A stretch of DNA of 64,000 bases. Source: Sisyra terminalis. Its lineage: Eukaryota; Arthropoda; Insecta; Neuroptera; Sisyridae. Within the stretch, counting starts at the first letter, position 1; each line of letters starts with the position of its first letter. The DNA lies in contig OY292276.1 of NCBI GenBank assembly GCA_958496175.1, forward strand, positions 22,276,001-22,340,000. The letters are read 5' to 3'. The notes below the pieces were generated by a model, which ran no database searches, was not told where the DNA came from, and was given only the letters and a program-made list of their open reading frames with translations. The translations under genes and the position numbers were made by a program. Below, piece by piece: positions 11,491 through 44,715 of the stretch.

Positions 11491-13749
11491 ACTTCTATAA
11501 CTAAACCGAAAACAAGCAATGCTTGATGTTTAAGTATGACTAAATGAGAAAATATACCACCAAGGCGGAAAACAAAAAAAATCTTAATTCTAAATAAAAT
11601 CACTATTTACGGTCAAATGTTGAAAGCTTTCAATGTCAGGTAATTAAGTCAAAGAAATGATAAATATAGAAAAAATTCAAAGAACTGGAGTGTGGAAAAA
11701 TAAAAGAGCTTTCAGTGGCATGCGAGGAAAAACAAACCTTATGCAAACTCACAAAGATGTGAGGATTTCCATGTGATTCAGGGAAAAATCCAATTTTTCA
11801 TTCCCAAAATTCTTTAAAGTTCTTAAATTTTTTTTTTATACTTTTAATTGGTGAACATTTACTTATTCTTTTATAAATGGACTCTTTTTTAATTTTTATG
11901 ACATTCGAGAACTTTAAAAGGATGTCCTGATTTTTATTTGGATTTCCCTGATTTGTGATTCCTGCAACATCAAAAATATGAAGATTATTTTTTCTTTACT
12001 GAAACTGATTAAGAATAATGTTTTTTTTGTTTAGGGATGAATTTTTTCACCTACAGAAAAACATATAGGACTTTTGCCTTATCGAAAGGTTATGTCGTAT
12101 TGGGTTGTTGTCAGAAGAAAAAGAAAAAACCATAAGACCTAAGTAGCTTGGAGAATCAAAGATCTGTATATCGCTTCGTGTATATTCAAACTGTTAGCTC
12201 AAATCATGCACTATAAGTTCTTCTAAGTTTCTAGCATGTTGACAGTATTCCATTTGTGAGAGTCTATATGGGAATTTACATTTTTGTTTGTATTAATAAG
12301 TGTATTAATTTATAAAGGAAATGGTTGTGCAAATCATACTACCGCTTTAGTAGTACCTATTAAATATTACACAAAATGTCATATCATCTGTGCCTCTTTC
12401 AACAAAACTAATCTCTCCTTAGTCTATCATATTATTTCATATTTTTATATTATATGCTTATCCATTCATAAGGAAATTATGGCAGGACAATAAGGCAGGA
12501 AAACAAGTAAGATTACAGTCATTTACTAATATTTTTACTATATCCTTAGTAGTTTATATTGCATGTACGTTGTTGATAAAATTATTCTTCTTAATTCAAA
12601 CTGCCAAATCCAAGCTGCCGATGTATGATGATTAAAATGGCTGTCACTCGGGGGTTCCTGATATGGGTACCTCCATAAGACAAAGGAAAAATACTCGTAA
12701 AACTGTCTTGATTGTTAGGGCAAAGATAAAAACAATTTATTTTTAATAATATTACCATTTTATAAAAAAATCTATGAAATTTCTCAATTTCTTGATTCAT
12801 TAACAATTTTTCCCAACTTCCGTTTTAAGTAAATATATGAGTTCAAAGTAGAAATCCTTTTATTTTACTATTGACAAAGAATATCAAGCAAAACTAATTT
12901 TCTCAATTCATTGCTTAAAATAAGAAAACATAATGAAAGCTTGAAGGAATATTTTAATATAGAAACGAACGTTCTATCAAAAGTTTGTCTTACCTCAGGG
13001 AAAAAATAAATTTCTTTGAGTTTATAATTGAATGTTTCAATCGATTTAAAAAGCTTCTGACGCTTCTTTGTTTTTTTTTTCAAAAATTAATTATGGATCG
13101 GTATTTAATAAATTTACTTGAGTGCTTTTGTATTTATCTGTAAAGAGTCAAATATTTCAATATACTTGAAACAAAAGTTACCATTTCCTCAATAAATCGA
13201 AAAATATTTGTTTAGGTATTCCATTAATTATTTTTGGCTCTAAAAAATAATAACTTTACAAACTTACAGTTTAAAATTTCAAGTTTACACGGAAAACTTA
13301 TGACAAAACTATTAAGCGAAAGTTTTAAGTATATAGTTTTTAACAATTTTATTTACAGTTAAATAATAAGAGAATGGAATAAGAAAAAGATCAGAGAAAA
13401 AGTAAAGCTTTAAAATAAAAAATAAACTTTTGTAATGCAGTGTCAAATTTAGTCAAGTAAGCTTTAATTCATTGCAATGTCATTTAACTCTTCAGTACTT
13501 ACTGAATTTGAAAGTAGTATCGAATTTATGGTAAAAATACTAACTTCAAAATCCGTCTTCAAAAGAATTCAATATCCTATTATACGATACTGAAATAAAT
13601 GGTTTTATTTTTTTATTGCTCATATTCCTAACTTATTATGATTTGAGTCGGATGATCCAAAAATATAAAAAACATTTCTTCCATAAATTGTAAACTAGAA
13701 TATTTCTTACTTCAGTATATAAACATACTTTTACTATTCATTATTTATA
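11491..13749. other. No gene seen
   Basis: AT-rich sequence with short ORFs of 69-71 codons that show no family resemblance. Confidence 0.5.
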
Positions 13750-14390
13750 GGTAAACTAAAAAGAATTCAAGTAATCAAAGCCATACAGTACAGGCTACGC
13801 AGATTGCTGGTGAGGTACGAATTATGGAGTTCGTGTGGATCCCAGGATATCAGAAAATTGAAGGAAATGAGATGGCGGACACAGCAGCAAAAGAAGCAAC
13901 GAAAGAGAAGTAACCATCTCACGAGCGGGAAAACCTCAACATAGAGAATACCATTGAAGATGTCAGAAACTAATTTGGGTGAAATAGGATAATATATGGC
14001 AGAGCACCCTTAGAACCTGTAGCGGGTCAGATGAACATTACTGAGTAGTCCGCACTTGGGTGACCTAACTAGGAGGGAAGGCGTTATGTCCTTCAGGCAA
14101 AGAGTTGGTCATACTAAACTAACCAATTCTCATCTGATGACCGAGGAACAGACGAGATGCAAGAAATGTAGGGGCGAATTTCTTGTAGATCATATCCTCC
14201 TGGAACGTCGAAATTACAGAAAAAAAAGAAGCAGAGTGATGAACCGCAGGATATGGCGGAATTTCAGAACACAGCTAGAGGGATTCAGGAGTCCGTCGGA
14301 TTTCTCAAGACCGCTGGACTATATCAGGACATTTGAATCTCTGTTTTCAAGTGCTAGATACTGTGATTAGAATGAACTTGTAGTAGTGTC
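13750..14390 (+). pseudogene. LINE relic: RNase H end and zinc-knuckle C-terminus (I/R1/Jockey-like group)
   Basis: The frame from about 13815 reads VRIMEFVWIPGYQKIEGNEM then ADTAAKEATKEK and a stop. This matches the end of the RNase H domain of LINE ORF2 (WxPGHxGIxGNExAD..AKEA), with the conserved H replaced by Y. After a broken stretch, the frame at 14056-14370 gives TRREGVMSFRQRVGHTKLTN and CKKCRGEFLVDHILLE, which match the H-TxLTH...CxxC...HILLEC cysteine-histidine block that follows RNase H in these elements. A stop and frame change lie between them. No poly(A) tail is obvious. Confidence 0.7.
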
Positions 14391-17300
14391 AATGTTAATA
14401 TAGATGGAACTAAAATATAGAGTAGTGAATTGTAAATAATATAGTGCGAGTGTAGAAAAGAGTTCAAAAGAAAGCCGCCTATAATCCTACCAGTTAGAGT
14501 GACTATAAATAATATTAACAAAAAATAAAAAGAATTCCATTTTTCTCTATGGACCGGAAAATATTTTTTTTTTTTGAAGAGAATTGTTTTTTCGATGGTA
14601 AGTGGGGACAAATAGTAAATAATTTTTGGTGCAAATAGTAGTTATATTGATTTCTTAAAAATTGCATGCTTTTGAATATAATTAATTTTTTAATTAACAG
14701 CAACGCTTTAGCGAGGAAAATTACTTTATACCGATTGAAAAAATACTTTTGACTCAAGTCGTTGTTCCCAATTATTAAATATTTATTTAAGCAATTTATT
14801 GGTGTTTAGCACTGGTTTTTGGCGGAGACTTCTACAATAGCCAAAATCAATAGGCAAATATGCTTCTAAATCTAAAATAAATAAAATTTATCGAATGGAT
14901 TAGCTGTAAGGTTTAAGTTACAAACCACCATACCGTGTCTTGTTCTTGAATAGGAAAAGCTGATCACTTTTGAGGAAGTCTTAATTAAGAATTGTGATTA
15001 ATTGAAGATGAAACAGCGACGCGGCCCAAAGATGAATCGATGAATAATCGTAAATCCGTAGCACAAATGTGAGTCATTCATTCTCATAACCTTGTTAGTT
15101 AGTGGTTTGTCTGCAAATAGATTAAATAACTGTTCTCAATACGCACTGACCATTGAAATCATCATTACATTATTATCATTGCGCTTTACTTAACTGAAAA
15201 GAAACGAAAGACAAAAAAAAAACACGATAATGGCTATTGGCTGCATGTGGATAATTGCCTTAGTCAATTCGAACGATTTACTACTATGAGCATGATCATT
15301 AGTATGTACTTACTTAATCATTAGCTAAGTTACAAATGTTGGCATTAATTAGTTTTGTTTGAGAATACGAACTATGATCATTTTCCATTCATAAATGCTA
15401 ATGCCAATTTTGAAAAATTTGAAATACAGATGTTCAAAATCTTTTGAAAAAAAAAAGATATTTCTCATTATGAAGCCACGTATATTTGAATGCCTATACG
15501 CAGCATTACTAACTACATTCATTAAGTAAAACATTACAGCTTTATTTTTTTCCACCAGACTAAACAATAAATGTTACTTCAAATTAGTTAATAGTTGTCG
15601 TCAGTTCCGTTTTATAATTTCTGTCCAACAATTTTTTCTATCGTTGTTCAAAATACAAATTATAATAATTAATGTTAGAAAATTATGAATTTTTATAAAA
15701 TTGAATTTAAGGGAAATGAGTGAAATTGTCTTGAAAAATGTCATGATAAAGTTTATACCAAATAACAGTAGAATATGACGGAATAGTTAGGCTTATAGAA
15801 TCAAAGAGTGACAGTAATGTAAATTATGTCAAACGTCTTCATCGTTTCAATTGTACCAGGAAATACATTTTGAAGGAACGGAAATAGTGATTTTCACGTC
15901 GAACAAAAAGTCACATTTCAAATCGATTGTCCCGCATTTTGTTCTGTTATCAGAAGAAATGAGTTGAGGATGGGACGATACGGCATTCGGCTCCAATGTG
16001 AACATAAGAACTCCGTTCGTTTGATGTGGTTTCCTTTTTATTTTCGTTGCTTCTTTCTTATATTTTTTGCATTTGTGTGATGCATTCTATGTAGAATACG
16101 GAACGCGAATACTAATGATGACAGATTTCGAGTTCTAAGGTGAAAACAAATACGTTATTTGAATGTCCCAAACCAAATAGTCTCGGATCGACAGTGCTAG
16201 TATATGCGCACTATGGCCGAATGAGTAATAAAATCAATATTGGTCTATGAAACGAGCGAATTTTTCAAGAGATATAATATATTTTGAATCAATTTGCATT
16301 TCAAAGTCCAAGGTTTTTAAATTTTCCCGACATATTAAATAAGCTGCGTATTGTCACTGTGGGAATTGAGTTAATGAACAAGCAACTTCTCAAGGGCTTC
16401 ATTTGGGTTTGTATCAAAGTCGATAAATTAATATGTGCATTGAATTTGTGTTTCACTTAGATCTCCTTTAATGGTTCATGTACAAAGCAAATAAAGATGA
16501 ATTTAAAAATAAAATAGTATGCGAGGAATGATGAAGAACATGAAAACGTATTATTCAATAATATAAAAGCTGGTTGAGAGATTTGAAACCGTATGAAAAT
16601 ACTTTCACAAAAGGAAATAATTTTTATCAAATGTTGAATAAAATTTACTTGATAACACTCAATACTCTATCGCTCTTAAATATATGAAAATTTTCGGGAT
16701 ATTACAATAATGAAAATATGAAATTAATTAGTTAATTTATTTGACATCAATATAATTACAATTTTTTGTTTGATTTTTTTTAAATATAATTAAATATTTA
16801 CAATATTCGTTTTCATAATAAGCCGTTAAAAAAAACTCTATATTTTTGAAAATCATATTTTGGTTATATAACAGCGTTATAATTCCTATTCTAACGATTT
16901 ATTTTAGCATTATCATTGCAATATTATTCACATATCTGCACAGTTTTAATGAAAACAGAAATTATACAAACAGGATTTTATTTCATTAATATGTACATAC
17001 ATGAAAAAGGTTGATATTTAAACATTTTCATAAAAAGTGAAACTTCTTATTGAAGATAAAATCATTCTTAAAAAGAAACATATTTTATTTAAGAGAAAAG
17101 CATTTCTATTTTGTTTCAATATGTATAAAAATACTAAATACAAGTTCATAAAATATGAAATTTAGGAAAATTAATTTTCCCAATCAATTTTGCAATTGAT
17201 AATTTTTTCCAAAAAAATAAATATATTAATAGCATTAGTTATAAATATTTAGGATGAAATAGAATATTTTATTTTTTTTTACCAATTTCGTAGAAATAAT

Positions 17301-18245
17301 GTCTAAAGTACTTAAATGCCATAAATTCCAAACAAACTTTTATCTGAAAAATGAAGTGTGTATGTACGCATGTCTTAATGGACGCACGCAAGAAGTTGTA
17401 CTTCTTCGTAAAAGTCGTTTTTTTTCATTGAAATAAGATTTAAACGTTTTTGTTTTATAGCTAAAGTTATAAATAAATTTTGCAAAAGTACAACTAATGA
17501 TACTTTCTTATTATTTTAACTCAATTGTTAATTAAAAAAAGTGGTTACAATTTTAAATAGTTTAATCATTGATGGCAACGGAAAACTAAAAACCTTAGCC
17601 AGTTTTAATTACAAAAATCAAAAGAACTCTAACTTATACAAAATAATTTATTTTGTTATATAATTGACGTTATTTGTTGTAAGATAAATAAAATAGTTTA
17701 TTCTACCGAAGTTATGTTTTGTCTTGGTATTGTTTCGTCGCTATTCACGCTTATTTCAATGTAAATTGAGGTAATTTGATATCTTTTACTAAAAAAATAG
17801 AATCAAATGTAGATAGGTATATTTTGCAAAACAAAAAATAGAACGGATTGATTCATTCTAAGATAATAAATGTTTGAAATGTAAGCTCGTTTAATGACGA
17901 TAATATTCTGTTTAATCAATTACTTGCACTAATATGATGTTTATCAGAAAGTAATGAAAATTGATATGGCTTAATATAATTGGAAAAGTTTAAATGATAT
18001 TGAAAAAAGAAGTGGAATCTTTGGAAAACGTCGTGATAATGATCGGTTTCTTCTTACACTAATTTAATATTTAACTACCCATTCTTAAAAAATGTTTCAT
18101 GATTGTTTTTACTATCAACAGTACTACTGATAGTATCATAAATGGGACCACAAACTATTTGCAATGAAAATTATTTTGAAATGAGTTGCGAAGCTTTTCA
18201 TTCTCAAACTAAACATTTCTTGGGAGTAGGTTGATAAGTTTGACA
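14391..18245. other. No gene seen
   Basis: AT-rich sequence with no supported feature. Confidence 0.5.
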
Positions 18246-18600
18246 TTTCATTGAAGTTATGTAAGGGGTCGCACACATGCATTTTCAAGCAACTGGTCGC
18301 TAATGCTAGTTCAAGTAATAATTTTACTAATAATTATATAATAATAATTACTAACTTACAATTTTCGAATAATGATTAGTAAAATAAAACAGAAAATTAA
18401 GAAATTGTTCTTCTTAGACTTTGTTATTAGTGGCGAACAATAAATAAGCAAACAACGACATGCAATGTATAGCGAACAGATGCCCGGAAATAAGTTCGAC
18501 CCCCTCCACTACTACAATGGATTATCTGGTTTATTTGCCAGCTCCAAAGAAATTTTTCGTTTAAGAATGACTGTTCGGTTTAGTGTGCGGCCGGCCTTAG
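18246..18600. mobile_element. Possible non-autonomous DNA transposon with short imperfect terminal inverted repeats
   Basis: The left end reads TAAGGGGTCGCACAC. The right end, reverse-complemented, reads TAAGGCCGGCCGCACAC. They share TAAGG, a short gap, then CGCACAC, in a locally GC-rich setting at both borders. The 355-bp interior is AT-rich and non-coding. I do not see a clear target-site duplication, so the call rests on the ends only. Confidence 0.35.
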
Positions 18601-21228
18601 AACATTATCGCATAAGGCAAAGAAATGAATGACAACGTTGTAGCTTTTATCATAACAGAATTAGTGTATTGATAAAAATTGTATAGAGTCTGTAATTGAT
18701 CAAATTTTCAAATTTTAAATGTAAATTTTGGTATACTTATGAAGGTTACAGGAGCCTCAAGATAGGGAATTTATTCCTGTGGGTTGTAGCCTACCGAGCC
18801 TAGTTGGTAACCGAAGGCTAAAGTTTAAGCATTTTTTTCTTTCAACTTGTTAATGAATTCAAAATATTATCTCAACGCGAAAGTATTCGTGTTGTAGTAT
18901 AACTTTTGAGATAATTTTTTGTAGTGAGTTACAAACTGATGAAAACAATACAATTGTAAAATTAAAGAAAAAAATCTTAACGGAAAAAATAATAGTTATC
19001 AAGTTTAATAATAGGAAGTTTCGAACTTTTAACATCCTATTGCAGGCGAATAACTTTTACAAAGTTTATACTATAAGCGATTATACTCAATATTTAAGCT
19101 TTACAGACATTATTACTACTTTTTTAATCCTTGCCTTTACAAATGATAAAAAGAATCCTAATTGCACAGTACTTAATTATTTTCACTTAACATTTATTTT
19201 TTGACATAATTTGTTACAACTAAAATAATTTTATAAATTCCATTTCCTTTTTAATATACGTTACCTTTAAAGTATACATTTATAGGGCAGTATTAGTTAA
19301 CATTCCGTAATTAGGTTTGAGGACTCAATTGCAGTCGATGAAAATTTTTAATCGATATCTATTCTAATTATTTTTATTATTTAAATATCAATTATAGAAA
19401 TCTCAAGGAAATTTTATATGTGATTTAATGATTTAAAATCCAAATTATGTTGTTTAACCAAAAGAGTGCTAATTTAAATGTAACATCAAGTGCTTTTCGA
19501 TTGTCAATGAATTAAAAAAAAAACAATTTTTACCGGATTCATACGTTTTTATAAATTAACGTAAATATATACAGTAACGATGCCACATATTATTTCAGTA
19601 AACTAATGATTGGACGATACAACTCTGTAGTAAAGATTTTTTTAAAAACATTAAGTTAAGATTTTCTTAAAAAGAAGTTTCACTTATATAAACTAATAAT
19701 TATCGAGATAATACTTATTTTTACAGTCAAATTCCAGCTAAAAAATACAAAATATAAATAAAAAATAACAAGAATTACTTATAAACTAAAAAATATTCAA
19801 GTAAGGCATTTTTGTACGTATCATGTTAATTCTTTTGAAGAATGAAATAAAGAGAATTAGAAATAGTTTTTATGTTTTTATTTTGTTGGTTTTTTTATAA
19901 AAAGCTTAAAAAGCGCAAAATAAATGCGTTCGTTTTTTCAATACTGTAATAGCTATTTACACTTATACGATTAATTGTTAACGCTATATTAGTGCCAATT
20001 ATAAACTAGAACTTTTATATTTGAAACGTTTCAATGTTCATGTTATTTATATTTGTTAAATTGTGTTTTATTATATTTATTTTCGTATTTGTATTATTAT
20101 TAAAACGAAGGCAAAATTCAAGTCACAAGTCTCGGTGATTATGTGACACTTGTGGCATGAAAAATTATATAAGTGTAACAGTTTTATTGTCACATAAACG
20201 AAACGGAAAAATGAAAAAAACAGAGTACACATTTATAGTTTTCAAGTATCTGTTATCATCCACTTTAGCCGTGTGCTCAACATAATAACATTTACAAATA
20301 CCTGCCTAGGTAGAATAAAAATGAAACAGGGAAAACATATGCAATATAGGGAAAAGTATGGAAAAATGAAAAAAGTTTTTCCATTATTCTAGGTAGACAG
20401 CATATAGTAGGCACTAGAACGATTGTGATTACAAGAAAAATGAGAAGAATAAAATTAAAATTGGAATGGAGATGTTAGATTTTATCGTTTTGGAAAAATA
20501 AAAAAATAAATATATATGGAAGTAAGTACATTGTCTCAACAGCCTTATTTCTTTCATTTTTCTTAAGCCGTTTCGACTTGAGAACCTGCGTGAATTGTCC
20601 ACCATAAATCCTCAATACATTTTCGTAATTGCAAAAAGGGAAAACACTTGAAAAAAGTTTTTCCGTAATTCACCAATGCAACATATACAACCGCAAGCTT
20701 AAAGTTATTAAATTTGAAAAGCCTTTGATACAAACATGTTTCTCCTTTTTCATTTATTTCTATCATTCGTTTAATTGAAATAAATTTGCCTTCATCTACT
20801 TTTACGTATTGAGTTAGAGCCCTTGGAGCAATTAAAGGCGTGGACACGTACATTTAAAACGGAAAAACAGATAAAATGAAAATAAAATTTTCCATATGTG
20901 TATTTCAAGCAAACAAAGGTAGTTATTAAATCAGGGAAATGTTTGTAGGATCGGAAAAAATAGGAGTGGGACAATCAGATAGTTATACATTTATTAATAT
21001 CACCAACACTTGATAATTAGATTCTATCATTAGGGAAATGAGATAAAATACAATGGAAAATGAGGCAATTTTTGTTTTAAAACTTTCCACTAAAACTGTC
21101 ATTAATTTTTTCTTAAATATTTTTAAATGTCTTTATATTTATTTTTTTATACACTTATAAAATTTACTATTTTTCCTCAATTTTTTTTATAAAAATATAA
21201 CCTAAAGTCACAGAAGATTTAAAACAGA
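18601..21228. other. Region downstream of the Beat gene
   Basis: AT-rich sequence. It may include the 3' UTR of the Beat gene near 21.2 kb. Two short words, CTAGGTAGAA and CTAGGTAGAC, repeat about 80 bp apart near 20,310-20,395. Confidence 0.4.
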
Positions 21229-21234
21229 TTTATT
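21229..21234 (-). terminator. AATAAA poly(A)-signal candidate
   Basis: A minus-strand AATAAA lies just past the TAA of the Beat gene. AT-rich DNA has many such hexamers, so its use as a poly(A) signal is only possible. Confidence 0.25.
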
Positions 21235-21243
21235 AAAGATATT

Positions 21244-42322
<21,079 letters not shown>

Positions 42323-43395
42323 CTGAAATTAAAAAAAAAATCAAGTCTTAAGAGATTAGTCATAAAAATAATGAAGCCGTAATGAAAGTCTGAGTTAAAT
42401 TTTTCCCCTACTTCTTAAAAGTTAGTTTCGTTTTATTAGTTTTAATTCAATTATCTTAAACCGTATTTTTTACTTCCACTCTACTTTCGAGAGTTTCTGT
42501 GCGAATTAACTTGCAAAATGGATGGGTTCAAGAAAAGATGTTTTGGTGATTACAGCTATTACTTTGTTTTTAAGAAAATCAGCTCATAAAATCTTGACTA
42601 AAAAGTTTAAATTTTTCCCATAAAATGATCAATTTCATTAATTAAATGTAAAATTATTTTGCTTTTCAAATACAAGTAACCATTCATCTCACATTTTATT
42701 TGCTAAATTGTAATTTTATAAACCTCTAAAAGTTATCTCATCTCTTATATAAAAGTCAAATAAAAGGAAAATTTCACATTTAAGTAAAATTTCCTCCTTT
42801 TACCATTTTAGTTTCATATCTTTACCAAAAACATTGAATTTATCCCAATGAAAGTGTTGAAACAAATATTTCAAAATATTTGATACTAAACGAATAATTA
42901 TCATAATTAATCATATTGTTTATTCGGTTTAATATATTTAGATAATTGTAATGGAATTTTAGATTAAATTAACTATTAGGTACTCTATTTGCACAGAGAA
43001 ACTTCCTTTTAATAGAACGGAAGCAAGATTGGTTGAAACTTTATTACCATCTATGTGGATTTAGGATTTTGTGGTAAGAAATTTCACTGTTTTCAGTTAC
43101 CACTTATACCTAACATAAAAGGCTTTTGACTTTGATTTGTTTCTGCGAATTTTATACTTAGAGCTTCGATGCTATAAGTTTAAAATATTTTGAAGGAATT
43201 TTAACGTTTTACTTATTTTAATGATTTAAAAAAAAGGTTTTTTTCTCCAAATTTTGTAATTTTAAATTTTTGTTCAAAACTGTAGCACATATTTTATGCT
43301 GAACGATAATCTACTAAGTATTGTGTCATTAAAAAATCCATCCTATATGTCATATACTTTATATTTAGATACAACGTGCAAAAACCAGAGTTAAA

Positions 43396-43670
43396 TGACT
43401 AGAGTTAACGTGCTCATGGATCTGTCAAAAATATAGTGACTCCTATCGGGTCCCCAGGTTTTATCTGTCTTTTAAAAAAACCAACACTTTCTTGTGGCCG
43501 TCTTTATAATTATTTCACTCTGCTCTATGGGCCAACTTAAAGAGGAGAGAGTGAATTTTGTAAAAAATAAACTGTAAAAAGGGTACTAGTACTCACCAAA
43601 TTGAAGGGAAATGGCAATTATTGTAATTAAACCGTAGATGGAGCTTAATGGAGCACATTCACTCTAGTCA
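43396..43670. mobile_element. MITE-like element with 20-bp terminal inverted repeats
   Basis: The left end TGACTAGAGTTAACGTGCTC (43396-43415) matches the inverse of the right end (43651-43670), TGACTAGAGTGAATGTGCTC, with two mismatches. The 275-bp interior is non-coding and moderately GC-rich for the region. No target duplication is clear. Its right end overlaps the candidate signal-peptide exon of the Beat gene. Confidence 0.6.
43597..43663 (-). CDS. Candidate upstream (signal-peptide) exon of the Beat gene
   Basis: On the minus strand an open segment reads SECAPLSSIYGLITIIAISL then QF, and ends with a strong donor TTTG|GTGAGT. The one leftover base would join the first supported exon to give QF-E-IKCLKM, which looks like the end of a signal peptide. 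The phase is right and the intron would be about 1.3 kb. Against it, there is no methionine, an in-frame TAG lies just upstream, and acceptors near it (CTAG, CTAGAG) lack a clear pyrimidine tract. A further upstream exon would be needed for the start codon. The segment also overlaps the right end of a MITE-like element, so it may be an exonised transposon piece or a coincidence. Confidence 0.3.
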
Positions 43671-44324
43671 TACACCTCAGTGGCAAAAATCCTTTTATAT
43701 TGGTCATGAAGTATAAAAATAATATATCTATATACCTGCATTTTTTTAATTTACATAACACCTTCATTCAAAAAAAAAATATCGCCTTCTTAAATTATGC
43801 CTCATCCATTCAAACAAAACGTTTATTTTTAATTATTCATAATTAATACCAGATTTAAATATGATGTTTACTGTGGTTTCCTGTTACCTCTTTAGTAAAA
43901 CAAACGTCAACATAAAAAATTAATTTTTTCAAATTTTAATACCAGAACAAACACAATGTTTCTGTATTTTTTTTCGATTGAGATATTTGAGGGGGGACAA
44001 AGGAACCGAAACATTAATTTTAATAACTTTTTTAGTAAAAAGTTAATTCATTTATTTAGAGTGGAACAAAATAATAGAAAAATCGACCCTTAATGTTGTA
44101 CAAAAAACATTAGTCACCAGTCCCTTAGTTTTGGCATATAAAGTAAAAATTTGTAGAATTCAAATTTGAGTATTTTTTGTATGTTTTCGATTCAAATATA
44201 GAATATGGAGGACTGGTGAAATTTACGTAATTTTTTATACACTTTCAATAAACATTTTAAATTTAAGTCGTTCATAATTCACCCACAATAGAGCTTATGC
44301 ACATTTTTTAATAGATACAGAACA

Positions 44325-44715
44325 ATATTTTTAAGAGGAGTAACCAATTTTTAGTTCTGAAAAACTTGTATTTTGAAAGAAAACAAAATTTTAATTTAAA
44401 TGAGCAAATGGGAGTCTGAAAACGATTAGTATGCTCATGAGCTTTCTGTGACGTCACAGTAGTCATCATTATGCGTATTGAAATCTATATATAAACAGAT
44501 CATTGGGCGGTTATAATAGAAACAGTAATCATTTTCTCAGTTTTTGACATTATTCACAATTTGTCGCTCTGGAAAACATTTTTACCCTAGATATTACTAT
44601 CAATTTTTTTAAGGAATAGAGGCTGTGCATATTATAAATGATTCAAATCATTAACATAATATTTAAACGATTTAAACAACCTTTACTGTTATGTTTAAGG
44701 ACATTTGTCATAAAA
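44325..44715 (+). repeat. Dispersed repeat family B, copy 1
   Basis: This stretch aligns with the reverse complement of 48465-48860. Shared landmarks are AATGGGAGTCTGAAAA / AATGAGAGTCCGAAAA, GTGACGTCA-like words, GCGTATTGAAA, AACAGTAAT, ACTATCAATTTTT and ATTTAAACGATTTAAACAA. The two copies face each other across 3.7 kb. No coding capacity is visible. Confidence 0.75.
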
